A stretch of DNA of 64,000 nucleotides, taken from contig NZ_CP076413.1 in NCBI RefSeq assembly GCF_021173085.1, positions 496,001 to 560,000 on the forward strand. The letters are read 5' to 3'. This stretch comes from Ralstonia wenshanensis (GTDB taxonomy: Bacteria > Pseudomonadota > Gammaproteobacteria > Burkholderiales > Burkholderiaceae). Each line of letters opens with the position of its first letter. Positions within the stretch are counted from its first letter, which is position 1. Shown here piece by piece: positions 43,165 through 52,561 of this stretch. The position numbers and the translations under genes are program-made. The notes beneath the pieces are model-generated. The model was not told where the DNA came from. It did no database searches and saw only the letters and a program-made list of their open reading frames with translations.

Positions 43165-45519
43165 ATGAAAGATATGCAAGTCCACTCTGAAATCTCGCTC
43201 GGCGACAGCATTGCCGCAGCGGTGCTGAGCGCTGCCAAGGGGAATTCTCATACCTCGGAGCCGGCGGCTGCGGTTCTCTGGCCGGACAAGGAAGGTATTT
43301 GGCATGCCGCCCTGCCACTTCTCTTGAAGCTTATGCCCAGCCTGTTTGTGCTGGGTCAGTTTGACCAGGAGCAGCGCAGGGGGCCTGCCATCTGGCTCAA
43401 ATGCGCCATCGCTGGCGCGTTGCCTGAGGTCAATCAGCAAGAGGTACCCGTCGTCTACCTGCCCGGAGTAAGCCGAGCGGAACTGAGAGCCATTGAAAGC
43501 TGCCCCCGAGACCTTCAGCCCTTGGCCGAGCTGCAGTACCGAGGTGTCTTCTGGAGTCAGGCTAATGCCAAGGATTGGACGCTGAGCGCATTTCTTGCCT
43601 CCAAGAACGGCGGGCTTGGATTAGATGTCGCACAGGACAAAGCCACACAGGAAGCCCTCGGTCAGGCGTTGGAAGCAGGTGTTCTCCTCGACCGCAGTGT
43701 GGAAGAACTCAAAGGGCGTCAAATCAACGCGGAATGGTTGCACAGCTTGTTGTCGCCTAATCCGACAAGGGACTTGCTAGTTTGGATGAACGACCCTGAT
43801 GCCGCGCGCCAGCAATGGGAAGGCGTGCGCTGGGAAGTCTTCATTCAGCGCTGCAAGGCTGACTTTGCGATGGACCCCATTGCGGACGGGGTACTGGTTG
43901 CCGCCGAATTGCTGGCCAAGTCGGCAGGCAAGTGGGCTGCGGTTTCGGAACTCTATCGAGATTCATACACCAGTTTTCCCAAGGTATTCGCTTTGCTGGC
44001 AAAGGTGCATCCACCACAGCTTGGCTTGTTTCCCGACCTCAACGATTTGAGGGGCTATCCACAAGCGAACGAGGAGCGCGAGGCAGCATTGCGCTACGCC
44101 TTATCGGCTTGTCTTTCAATGGATGCGCCACAGGCCCGCTTCGCCATTCTGGCGGCCGAGAAGGAACATGCTGCACGTCGAGACTGGTTATGGAGTCGCA
44201 TGTGCCTATCGCCGTTGGCAACGGCTCTTGAGCACTTGGCGCGTTTGGCGGAGCTGAGCGCAGTTCTCCCGTCCGGTGGCACTCCAACTGAGCTCGCGGC
44301 GAGCTATCAGCAAACGGGTTGGCAGGTAGACGATGCAGTAGTTTTGGCGCTGGCCTCCGTTCAATCGAAGGCCGACCTGGGGGCTATATCTGCAGCGCTT
44401 CGGGCAGTGTACTTGCCATGGGCCGAAGAGGCCGCTCGACGGCTACAGGAGGCCGCAACGCACGCAGGTGGGCTCCCGCAATTGCCCAATGCCGGAGTGC
44501 CTAGTTCTGACTCGGCCGGGTTATGTACCGTGTTTGTCGACGGCCTGCGGTATGACGTGGCTGCGCATCTGAAGCACCGCTTGGCCGACCTTGGCGTGAC
44601 GTCGATGAGTGCCCGCTGGACCAGCATGCCGTCGGTGACCGCCTCTGGCAAAGCGTGGTGCTCGCCTGTCGCGGGACTGGTGTCGGGAACGAAGGAGGAT
44701 GTCGAGTTTGAGCCGAGGGTGACCGCCGATGGCAAGTCCCTGTCTGGCCACAACTTCCGTAAACTCCTGGCACAGAACGGTATTCAGGCGCTCGACAAAC
44801 ATGAGTTGGGGGACCCTCAAGGCCAAGGATGGACTGAGGCCGGTGACTTGGACCACTACGGTCACGAACATGGCATCCGACTGGCTCGGGACCTTAGCGG
44901 GCAGTTGGAGCAAGTAGTCGAGCGAGTTAAGGAGCTCAGTCAAGCCGGCTGGCGGCGTTTCCGGGTCGTCACCGACCACGGCTGGCTTTTGATGCCGGGT
45001 GGTTTGCCTAAGACCGATTTGCCCAGGCATCAAGCCGAGACCCGTTGGGGACGCTGCGCGGTGCTAAAGGATATGGCCCACGGCACATCCCTGACCTTCG
45101 GCTGGGACTGGTGTAAAGACGTGCAGGTGGCTTACGCGCCTGGTGTGTCATCCTTCATCGCGGGCGCAGAGTACGCGCACGGCGGCCTCAGCCTTCAGGA
45201 GTGTCTGGTGCCGGTGCTTCATTTGGACGTATCGGCTGCGGCTGGTTCAGCAATCAATGTTGCCATCAAGTCGGTGACTTGGAAGGGTTTGCGATGCGTG
45301 GTGGAGGTCGATGCCTCGGCGAGTGGGCTCACTGCGGATATTAGAACCAAGCCTGCACTAGCATCGACGTCTTTGGCTGCCGGCACAAAGCTGGTGGAAA
45401 AAGGTAAGGCTAGCTTAGCTGTGGCGGATGATGAGCACATGGGTTCTGCCGCAGTGATTGTCGTGCTCGGGCCTGGTGGTGAGGTGTTACAGAAGGTCGC
45501 CACCACAATTGGTGGGTGA
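43165..45519 (+). CDS. pglZ: BREX phosphatase-like protein PglZ
   Basis: 784 residues from ATG 43165, 4 nt after the trlF stop (the open frame reaches back to 43027 inside trlF; an ATG at 43174 is also possible). 'CTVFVDGLRYDVAAHL' with Asp459 is the alkaline-phosphatase-like metal site, and 'FRVVTDHGWLLMPGG' a further metal-binding block typical of PglZ. The shorter length and sequence suit the PglZ form called type B. PglZ is the defining BREX protein, needed for both methylation and defence. Its metal-dependent nucleotide/nuclease activity in some systems is known; here inferred. Confidence 0.9.
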   Translation: MKDMQVHSEISLGDSIAAAVLSAAKGNSHTSEPAAAVLWPDKEGIWHAALPLLLKLMPSLFVLGQFDQEQRRGPAIWLKCAIAGALPEVNQQEVPVVYLPGVSRAELRAIESCPRDLQPLAELQYRGVFWSQANAKDWTLSAFLASKNGGLGLDVAQDKATQEALGQALEAGVLLDRSVEELKGRQINAEWLHSLLSPNPTRDLLVWMNDPDAARQQWEGVRWEVFIQRCKADFAMDPIADGVLVAAELLAKSAGKWAAVSELYRDSYTSFPKVFALLAKVHPPQLGLFPDLNDLRGYPQANEEREAALRYALSACLSMDAPQARFAILAAEKEHAARRDWLWSRMCLSPLATALEHLARLAELSAVLPSGGTPTELAASYQQTGWQVDDAVVLALASVQSKADLGAISAALRAVYLPWAEEAARRLQEAATHAGGLPQLPNAGVPSSDSAGLCTVFVDGLRYDVAAHLKHRLADLGVTSMSARWTSMPSVTASGKAWCSPVAGLVSGTKEDVEFEPRVTADGKSLSGHNFRKLLAQNGIQALDKHELGDPQGQGWTEAGDLDHYGHEHGIRLARDLSGQLEQVVERVKELSQAGWRRFRVVTDHGWLLMPGGLPKTDLPRHQAETRWGRCAVLKDMAHGTSLTFGWDWCKDVQVAYAPGVSSFIAGAEYAHGGLSLQECLVPVLHLDVSAAAGSAINVAIKSVTWKGLRCVVEVDASASGLTADIRTKPALASTSLAAGTKLVEKGKASLAVADDEHMGSAAVIVVLGPGGEVLQKVATTIGG

Positions 45520-45565
45520 AAAGGCGGGGAAGGTTGCTTTTCCTCGATGAAGAATAAGGAAATCA

Positions 45566-45587
45566 AGCGCACCGATTTCGGTGCGCT
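45566..45587 (+). promoter_or_regulatory. Strong hairpin directly before the brxL ribosome site
   Basis: AGCGCACCGA-TT-TCGGTGCGCT: perfect 10-bp arms with two central bases. The brxL Shine-Dalgarno GGAAGG starts 1 nt later and the ATG 15 nt after the stem. No T-run follows. The stem would sit at the edge of the ribosome footprint and may lower or time BrxL synthesis. Confidence 0.6.
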
Positions 45588-45602
45588 GGAAGGTATAGCT
45601 AT

Positions 45603-47648
45603 ATGCAACTCGATGACCTAGATAAAAAAGCGACCACCGCCTTCGAGGGCTATGTGGTTCGAAAAGACCTAGTTCGCACCTTTAGTCGTCAGTTTCCGGT
45701 GCCAACCTATGTCGTTGAGTTCTTACTGGGTCGCTATTGCGCGACAACAGACGAGGGGGAAATTCAGGAAGGCTTGGATATCGTCCAACGTCAGCTGGGC
45801 TCAAGAACCGTGAAAGCCGGCGAGGAGGAACTCTTCAAGGCACGAGCTCGTGAGTCGGGCTCCGTGAAAATCATCGACATCATCACGGCACGACTCGACT
45901 CCAAGACGGACTCGTACATCGCGGCTCTGCCCAGCTTGCGCCTTACCGATGTGCGTGTGACACCGGAGATGGTCAAAGACAACGAGCGCATGCTGACGGG
46001 TGGCTTCTATGCAGAGGTGACCCTAGGTTATGACGCTACGATTGCACAAGAGAACGGAGGTCGTCCGTTTGGTGTCGAGTCTTTGCGAGCGATTCAACTC
46101 TCCAAGCGAGAGGTGCTGGATGTACTCGCCAAAGGTCGTGAAAATTTTTCGACCGGTGAATGGGTAGACCTGTTGTTGCGCAGCGTGGGATTTGAGCCTG
46201 CAACGCTTTCGGCGCGGGCAAAGGACGCGCTCCTGCTACGCATGGTGCCGTTTGTAGAGCGCAACTACAACCTGGTCGAACTGGGGCCTCGCGGCACGGG
46301 GAAGTCCCACCTGTTCCAGCAAGTGTCACCGTATGCCCACCTGATATCGGGAGGAAAGGCAACGGTAGCACGCATGTTCGTCAACAACTCCACCGGCCAG
46401 CGTGGTCTGGTCTGTCAGTACGATGTAGTTTGTTTTGATGAGGTGTCGGGCGTCTCCTTCGACCAGAAGGATGGCGTCAACATCATGAAGGGCTACATGG
46501 AGAGCGGTGAATTCTCACGCGGCAAAGAGAGTATTCGAGCGGACGGCTCCATCGTGTTGGTGGGCAACTTCGACGTCGATGTCGAGCACCAGCAGCGGAT
46601 TGGTCACCTCTTTGGCCCACTGCCGCCGGAGATGCGAAATGACACCGCCTTCATGGACCGCATTCACTGCTATCTGCCGGGGTGGGAAGTGCCAAAGCTC
46701 AATCCCGGTTTGTTCACCGAGCATTTTGGGCTGGTCAGCGATTTCCTATCGGAGTGCTTCACGCAGTTGCGAAATCAAAGCCGTGTCTCCAACATGCAAG
46801 GCCATGTGTATTGGGGCGGTGCGTTGTCCGGCCGGGACATCAACGGCGTCAATAAGACGGTCAGCGGCTTGCTCAAGCTGCTGTATCCCAGCGCAGACGC
46901 GCTGGTCAACAACGAAGACCTTGAGTGGGCTGTGCGATTGGCTTTGGAGGTGCGCCGGCGCGTCAAAGAGCAGCAGAAGCGTATTGGCGCAGCCGAATTC
47001 CGGAACACTCACTTCAGCTATACGTTGGGTGCAGAGGGGGTCGAGAAATTTGTGTCGACGCCGGAGTTGCAAAGTCAGGCCGGCATTGGTGATGAGCCGC
47101 TCGAATGTGGTCAGATTTGGGTGCTAAGCCCAGGCGGGCAAGACGAGCACCCGGGCCTATTTAGGCTCGAGGTAACCGAGGGGCCTGGCAGCGGCGTGAG
47201 AGTGCTCAACAACCCAGTGCCAGCTGCATTCAGGGAATCTGTACGCTGTGCAGAACAGAATCTCTATGCGCGTGCGCAGCAACTAGTTGGTGACCGTGAC
47301 CCTCGGTCGCACGAGTTTTCGGTACAGCTGCGGGGTTTCGATGCAGCGAAATCGGGGGCCAAGACGGGCGCCGGTGCTCTCGTTGCACTCTCAAGCGCGC
47401 TTCTCAAGAAGTCAGTTCGCGGCGGGTTAGTGGTTGTCGGGGAAGTCACCCTAGGGGGCACGATTGAACCCGTCCACAACGCTGTGACTCTCGCTGAGCT
47501 GGCTGTAGAAAAAGGCGCCAAGTCGCTCCTGCTGCCGGTTTCGTGTCGACGGCAGCTGTTTGACCTTTCCGACGAAATGGCCACAAAGCTCGACATCGAA
47601 TTCTATCAGGATGGGCGGGATGCCCTCTTGAAAGCGCTTGTGGACTAA
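45603..47648 (+). CDS. brxL: BREX Lon-related AAA+ protein BrxL
   Basis: 681 residues. Walker A 'GPRGTGKS' at 228-235, 'VCFDEVSGVSFDQKDGVNIMKGYMESGEFSRGKESI' as Walker B region, then a C-terminal Lon-like domain ('GALVALSSALLKKSVRGGLVVVGEVTLGGTIEPVHNAVTLAEL'). By alignment with Lon, the catalytic Ser (in DGPSAG) and Lys (in GGLKEK) are replaced, so peptidase activity is unlikely. BrxL is the MCM-like DNA-binding AAA+ component of type 1 BREX, needed for defence but not for methylation. It is 84 nt downstream of pglZ behind a hairpin. Confidence 0.92.
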   Translation: MQLDDLDKKATTAFEGYVVRKDLVRTFSRQFPVPTYVVEFLLGRYCATTDEGEIQEGLDIVQRQLGSRTVKAGEEELFKARARESGSVKIIDIITARLDSKTDSYIAALPSLRLTDVRVTPEMVKDNERMLTGGFYAEVTLGYDATIAQENGGRPFGVESLRAIQLSKREVLDVLAKGRENFSTGEWVDLLLRSVGFEPATLSARAKDALLLRMVPFVERNYNLVELGPRGTGKSHLFQQVSPYAHLISGGKATVARMFVNNSTGQRGLVCQYDVVCFDEVSGVSFDQKDGVNIMKGYMESGEFSRGKESIRADGSIVLVGNFDVDVEHQQRIGHLFGPLPPEMRNDTAFMDRIHCYLPGWEVPKLNPGLFTEHFGLVSDFLSECFTQLRNQSRVSNMQGHVYWGGALSGRDINGVNKTVSGLLKLLYPSADALVNNEDLEWAVRLALEVRRRVKEQQKRIGAAEFRNTHFSYTLGAEGVEKFVSTPELQSQAGIGDEPLECGQIWVLSPGGQDEHPGLFRLEVTEGPGSGVRVLNNPVPAAFRESVRCAEQNLYARAQQLVGDRDPRSHEFSVQLRGFDAAKSGAKTGAGALVALSSALLKKSVRGGLVVVGEVTLGGTIEPVHNAVTLAELAVEKGAKSLLLPVSCRRQLFDLSDEMATKLDIEFYQDGRDALLKALVD

Positions 47649-48141
47649 ATGCGAGAACCTGTTTGGTTTTCCTCCATTCGTTAAGGAAAACTCATCACGT
47701 TCAAAGCATTTTACGACGGCGTGGAGCTTGACCTCGCGGCACGAAGTGGTATTGGTAGGGTCTGTTCATTGGGCTCTCCTCTGTCCGTAGCATTTTGCTG
47801 GAAATCATTTCGGTGCTATGGCAGGCTGAAGCGTTGGGCGACGCTTGGGCCTGACGACTGGCGGCAAAACGCCCTCTTTGGCGCCTGTTTTGTTTCTTAA
47901 ACAATTGATTTATAAGGATTCACCACCTGACAGGACAAATTCAATTTTTGGTGGTGAAAATGAGCGACATGGGTGATGTCGCTCCAAAGACGGAGGGTGA
48001 TTTCGCGCCAGCATGGCGCAGCACGAAGGGACTGCGCCGCGCCGACGTCATGCTTTCTCACCAGCCGTCCGTCGCTGGAACCGCCGAAGGGAACGACAGC
48101 CTTCTCGGCGCAACCGGTCAAGGCCGGACGCACCAGATTGC
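47649..48141. other. Gap between brxL and the integrase, no gene seen
   Basis: This 493-bp stretch lies between convergent brxL and integrase genes. Open frames are short and lack ribosome sites or coding character. I see no strong hairpin ending brxL and no att-like repeat. Confidence 0.45.
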
Positions 48142-49740
48142 CTAGTAGCTCCCATACAGGTGGCTGAGGTCGAGGCCCTCGACGTGATACTTCGCCATGC
48201 CCTCGGCGAGCACCTTCGGATTGAACGTCCGACGGCTACCGGACTTCTTCCCATACAGCTTGGCCATGCCCTGCGGCGAATGGCCCAGAATTCCATCAAT
48301 CTGATACTGGGTCAGGCCACTCCAGCCGGCGAATTCCTCGAAACAATGCCGGAACGAGTGGTACGCATAGCGCTTGTCGTCCACGACGTAGGTATCGATG
48401 TACTCGTTGCACCAGGTCGAGAACATCTTGGTGTAGTTGCCGTAACGGTCGGCCTTGAGTTCGGGGAACAGGCGCTGTTCACCGCGCTCACGCATGGTTT
48501 CAACATAGTTCTCGAAGCCGATACGCAGCAGTTCTTCATGTACGGGCACCATCCGCTCCGAGGCGAGCGTTTTGAGTTCCTGGTCCTCGCCCAGCTCCGT
48601 GATGCGCACATAGAGCTGCCCATCCCGACGCAGCACGTCGGCCAGACGCAACTGCCCGAGCTCTTCAGCGCGGGGTCCGCCAAACAGGCCCATCAGCGGC
48701 AGCCAGAACGCCGCATCGCCACCCCCTTTCTTGGGGCGCTGCCCGTCGGTGTAGACCGGGCTATGGAAGAGCGCCTGCAGGTGCTCGAGCTCGAAAGGTT
48801 GCCGCTGTTCCTTTCCGGCCGCGCGTTTGGGCACATTGATTTTCACGTCGGCGAACGGGTTGGTGGTCAGGCTGCAGCGCTTCATCTCGATGGCGGTGGC
48901 CACCACCGGGCGCAGCAGCGACAGAATCGTCTTGACCCGCTGGCGGGACAGGCCTTCCTGCAGCAGGCTGTCGCGAAAGGCCTCCACGAGCTCCGTCGTG
49001 ATGTCGAGAGGCGAGAGGTCGTTCGAAAACGTCCGGAATCGGTTGACGAGCCGGTTGGCTTCATCCCACGTCTTGTCACCCGGCGCGCGTTCAGCCTTCC
49101 AGCACTCCAGCATCGCCTCCCAGTTGTCGCCTTCGAGCGGGGAGGGGCGCACCTTTGGCTTATCGATGGGGGCGCCCGAAAGGTGCTGCAACTGCTGCCT
49201 AATCGCGATGAGGTCGGCATGCAGCAGGCGCTGGTAGTAGAGATGAAGGGTGGCGGGGGCGGTCAGGGCCGGATTGAAGCCCTCAGCCGCCAGGTGCGCT
49301 TGGCCGGCGTCTTCCACAAAGCTGGTGTCCCCGAGCACAGTTGCGTCGGTCAACTCCGTTTCCAGCTGGCTATACCAGGTGCGCATGTCGGCCAGTTCGG
49401 CTCTGGTGGGCGGATGCTCGAGGTGCGTAGCGACCAGCGTTTCCCGGTAGCGCTCGGCCAGGGTCGGGATATGGTGAGGCTCGAGGGCGCGGCTGAGCGA
49501 AGCTGTTTCTTCAGGTTGCGGGTTCTGCTGGTTGCGCACCAGTTGCTCGTGGAGCAGGAGCTGCGCGTCGGTATCGACCGCGTGCTGCCTGACAAGGCGC
49601 TCGGCAGTGCGCGGGTCGCTGGTGTGCAGGGAAAAGAAGATTTCGCGTTTGCCGAAGGAGGCACGCAGGCGGTCGGGAACGCGGCGGCGGAAGTAGAAGT
49701 TCGGGCTGGTATCCCGGCGGGTCAGGTAGGTTTTGGACAT
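48142..49740 (-). CDS. Tyrosine-type integrase of the island
   Basis: 532 residues, 181 bp from the tRNA it uses. Catalytic residues are present in order: Arg357 ('GGPRAEELGQL'), His461 and Arg464 ('HSFRHCF'), His487 ('LGHSPQ') and Tyr496 ('KLYG'). An N-terminal arm-binding-like region opens 'YLTRRDTSPNFYFRRRVPDRLRASFG', as in many tRNA-directed integrases of genomic islands. It reads away from the tRNA-Met gene and catalyses exchange between the 18-bp att sites. The gene looks intact, so the island may still be able to excise. Confidence 0.92.
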   Translation of the reverse strand: MSKTYLTRRDTSPNFYFRRRVPDRLRASFGKREIFFSLHTSDPRTAERLVRQHAVDTDAQLLLHEQLVRNQQNPQPEETASLSRALEPHHIPTLAERYRETLVATHLEHPPTRAELADMRTWYSQLETELTDATVLGDTSFVEDAGQAHLAAEGFNPALTAPATLHLYYQRLLHADLIAIRQQLQHLSGAPIDKPKVRPSPLEGDNWEAMLECWKAERAPGDKTWDEANRLVNRFRTFSNDLSPLDITTELVEAFRDSLLQEGLSRQRVKTILSLLRPVVATAIEMKRCSLTTNPFADVKINVPKRAAGKEQRQPFELEHLQALFHSPVYTDGQRPKKGGGDAAFWLPLMGLFGGPRAEELGQLRLADVLRRDGQLYVRITELGEDQELKTLASERMVPVHEELLRIGFENYVETMRERGEQRLFPELKADRYGNYTKMFSTWCNEYIDTYVVDDKRYAYHSFRHCFEEFAGWSGLTQYQIDGILGHSPQGMAKLYGKKSGSRRTFNPKVLAEGMAKYHVEGLDLSHLYGSY

Positions 49741-49881
49741 GGCCTTGGTTGGACGGTATCTGAGGCCTGCGACCCGATGCGCGTAGCAGCGGTGTAGCAG
49801 GGCTGTGTAGCAGTCCAGACCTGTAGCCAGCGGTTTTAGCCTCCGCCTAAGTCCTTGATTTTCAAGGGCTTGAAAGCAAAA

Positions 49882-49908
49882 CTGCGCGCTCCTTGCGGAA
49901 GCGCGCAG
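49882..49908 (-). terminator. Island-borne terminator now serving tRNA-Met
   Basis: CTGCGCGC pairs with GCGCGCAG around a short loop with a bulged base; read on the minus strand, TTTTGC follows. It sits 14 nt beyond the tRNA CCA end. It comes from inside the island and replaces the tRNA terminator displaced to 6675-6702. Confidence 0.75.
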
Positions 49909-49921
49909 CCTTGATAATACA

Positions 49922-49998
<77 letters not shown>

Positions 49999-50046
49999 GA
50001 AGAAGCGAGATTCTACCGTCTTCGGCGAATATGTCAACCCCCTGCG

Positions 50047-51750
50047 TCAGTCGTTGCGATAAATATCCACATCCTTGGTTTCACGCACGAACAGCACACC
50101 GATCACGAAGGTGATGGCCGCGATCCAGATCGGGTACCACAAACCGTGATAGATATTGCCGTTCTGGGCCACCAGGGCGAACGAGATGGTCGGCAGCAGG
50201 CCCCCGAACCAGCCGTTGCCGATGTGATACGGCAGCGACATCGACGAGTACCGGATGCGTGTGGGGAACATCTCGACCAGCATCGCCGCGATCGGGCCGT
50301 AGACCATGGTCACATAGATCACCAGGATCACCAGGATCACCAGCACCATGATCGTGTTCATCTGGGCGGGATCGGCCTTGGCCGGATAGTTGGCTGCCTT
50401 GAGCGATTCGCTCACCTGCTTCTTGAAGTCGGCGATCTTGGCCTTGCTGTCGGCGTCGAAGTTCTGGCCGTCTGCCGTGCGCGTGGCGTTGAGCGAGGTG
50501 ATCTGCTTACCCGCGATCGAGACCGAAGCGACCGTGCCGGCTGGGCCTTCGACCGTCTCGTAGCTGGCCGACGACTGGGCCAGCGTGCGCTTGGCGATGT
50601 CGCACGACGAGCGGAAGTCCACCTCGCGGGCGATCGGGCTGCCCTGGAATGAGCACTCCTTCGGGTCGACCGTGATGGTGATCTGCGCGGTCTGCTGGGC
50701 GCGCTCCAGCGCCGGGTTGGCGTAGTGCGTGAGCGCCTTGAACAGCGGGAAGTAGGTCAGCACCGCCAGCAGGCAGCCGGCCATGATGATCTTCTTGCGG
50801 CCGATGCGGTCAGACAGCGACCCGAAGAACACGAAGAACGGCGTGCCGATGGCAAGCGCCACGGCAATCAGCACGTTGGCCGTGAAGGCGTCGACCTTCA
50901 ACACCTGCGTGAGGAAGAACAGCGCGTAGAACTGGCCCGTGTACCACACCACCGCCTGGCCGGCGGTCAGGCCCAGCAGCGCCAGGATCACGATCTTCAG
51001 GTTGCGCCATTGGCCGAAAGCTTCCGTCAGCGGGGCTTTGGAGGTCTTGCCCTCGGCCTTCATCTTCTGGAACGCGGGCGACTCGCTCATCGACAGACGG
51101 ATGTACACCGACGTTGCCAGCAGCAGGATCGAAACCAGGAACGGGATGCGCCAGCCCCAGTCGTCGAACGCCTTGCCGGTCAGCTCGCGCACGGCCAAGA
51201 TGACGACCAGCGAGAGGAACAGGCCCAGCGTAGCCGTCGTCTGGATCCACGACGTGTAGGCACCGCGACGCCCGTGCGGCGCATGCTCGGCGACATACGT
51301 GGCAGCGCCACCGTACTCACCGCCCAGCGCCAGGCCTTGCAGCATGCGCAGCGCGATCAGAATGACCGGTGCAGCAACGCCAATCGTGCCGTACGACGGA
51401 AGCAGGCCGACGACGAATGTCGACGTACCCATGATGACGATGGTCACCAGGAACGTGTACTTGCGCCCGATCATGTCGCCCAGGCGGCCGAACACCAGCG
51501 CGCCGAACGGGCGCACCAGGAAGCCGGCGGCAAACGCCAGCAGTGCAAAGATGAAGCCCGCCGTGGGGTCCAGGCCCGAGAAGAACTGCTTGGCGATGAT
51601 GGCCGCCAACGAGCCGTAGAGATAAAAGTCGTACCACTCGAACACCGTCCCCAGCGACGAAGCGAAGATGACCTTCTTCTCCTCCTTTGTCATGGGCGCG
51701 GGCTGTACACGCCCAGCGGGCGCGTTCGGTGCACTTTGCACGGTTGCCAT
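50047..51750 (-). CDS. MHS-type MFS transporter with a large extra loop
   Basis: 567 residues from ATG 51750, with CAGGAG upstream; the frame extends to 51801 without a ribosome site. MHS signatures are present ('SSLGTVFEWYDFYLYGSL', 'RPFGALVFGRLGDMIGRKY', 'RMLQGLALGGEYGGAATYVAEHAP'). Between late helices lies an insert of about 110 polar residues ('ITVDPKECSFQGSPIAREVDFRSSCDIAKR...'), with two Cys that could form a disulfide if periplasmic. Likely a proton-coupled carrier of a carboxylate or betaine-like compound; substrate unknown. Stop lies 48 nt upstream (on the plus map) of the tRNA region. Confidence 0.85.
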   Translation of the reverse strand: MATVQSAPNAPAGRVQPAPMTKEEKKVIFASSLGTVFEWYDFYLYGSLAAIIAKQFFSGLDPTAGFIFALLAFAAGFLVRPFGALVFGRLGDMIGRKYTFLVTIVIMGTSTFVVGLLPSYGTIGVAAPVILIALRMLQGLALGGEYGGAATYVAEHAPHGRRGAYTSWIQTTATLGLFLSLVVILAVRELTGKAFDDWGWRIPFLVSILLLATSVYIRLSMSESPAFQKMKAEGKTSKAPLTEAFGQWRNLKIVILALLGLTAGQAVVWYTGQFYALFFLTQVLKVDAFTANVLIAVALAIGTPFFVFFGSLSDRIGRKKIIMAGCLLAVLTYFPLFKALTHYANPALERAQQTAQITITVDPKECSFQGSPIAREVDFRSSCDIAKRTLAQSSASYETVEGPAGTVASVSIAGKQITSLNATRTADGQNFDADSKAKIADFKKQVSESLKAANYPAKADPAQMNTIMVLVILVILVIYVTMVYGPIAAMLVEMFPTRIRYSSMSLPYHIGNGWFGGLLPTISFALVAQNGNIYHGLWYPIWIAAITFVIGVLFVRETKDVDIYRND

Positions 51751-52252
51751 GTTGTCTCCTGTTTTTTTCGTAGGTCGTCCCGCTGGGCACGGACATGACA
51801 ACGCAAACGCTTTTCGCCCGCGGAAGTGTCAACAATTGTGGTAGCCGAAACTTACGGCGTTCTGACAGGCATGTGCTTTTCAATGCACGCGATCGGTGGC
51901 CGAGATTTCAAGAAAATCAAGCACTTGGACTCGCCTCGATCCTTTAGTGGGATGCGTGCGCTGCATCATCCGGGAGCCGCCTTGTGCCCGCAGTGCCAGC
52001 CGGTATGTGCGCCTCCTGCGAATGTGCATACGCACAAGATGCACGCGCGTTGCCACCGTCGTTTGGGGCGAAGGGACCCGGCCCGCGGCCCATTTGCCGC
52101 TGGACGTTGCGCACTGTTTCTTACGTTGTTTTGCGGCGCTAGGGAAAACCACTATCGCAGTAAACCGCCACCGGCGGCGTGAGTAAGAGTTCAGTCAGTT
52201 TCGCTATCCAGAATCGCCGCACACATTCCAAAAGCAAACCAGGAGACAGGCG
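51751..52252. other. Divergent promoter region, no gene seen
   Basis: Separates the minus-strand MHS transporter gene from the plus-strand DUF485-actP operon. Contains no credible open frame. The last 15 bases hold the ribosome site of the DUF485 gene (AGGAGA). Confidence 0.5.
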
Positions 52253-52561
52253 ATGCAGGATGGATTGGTAGGAAAAATCGAGGCGCATCCGAAATACGCG
52301 CAGCTCAAACAGCGGCGCAACAAGCTCGGAATCGTTCTGACAGTGCTGATGCTGGCTGTGTACTACGGCTACATCGCGCTGATCGCGTTCGATAAGGCGT
52401 TTCTCGCCAAGCCCGTGGGCACGGGCGTGATGAGCGTGGGCGTGCCCGTCGGTATGGCGGTCATCGTCTTCACCATCGTCATTACCGGCATCTACGTGCG
52501 CCGGGCCAACAGCGAATACGACCAACTGACGCAGGACATCTTGAAGGACGTCGCCAAATGA
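52253..52561 (+). CDS. DUF485 small membrane protein
   Basis: 102 residues, AGGAGA upstream. '[43 protein letters not shown]' and a second helix '[36 protein letters not shown]' are the DUF485 pattern (YjcH family). This small two-helix protein is encoded with acetate/solute sodium symporters and is thought to help them. It overlaps actP by 4 bp (ATGA). Confidence 0.9.
   Translation: MQDGLVGKIEAHPKYAQLKQRRNKLGIVLTVLMLAVYYGYIALIAFDKAFLAKPVGTGVMSVGVPVGMAVIVFTIVITGIYVRRANSEYDQLTQDILKDVAK

Noticed and set aside
47701-47904. 67-residue minus-strand frame between brxL and the integrase
   Set aside because: No ribosome site and no coding character.
48013-49797. 594-residue plus-strand open frame opposite the integrase
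   Set aside because: The minus-strand integrase has all catalytic residues in order; the plus frame has no domain.
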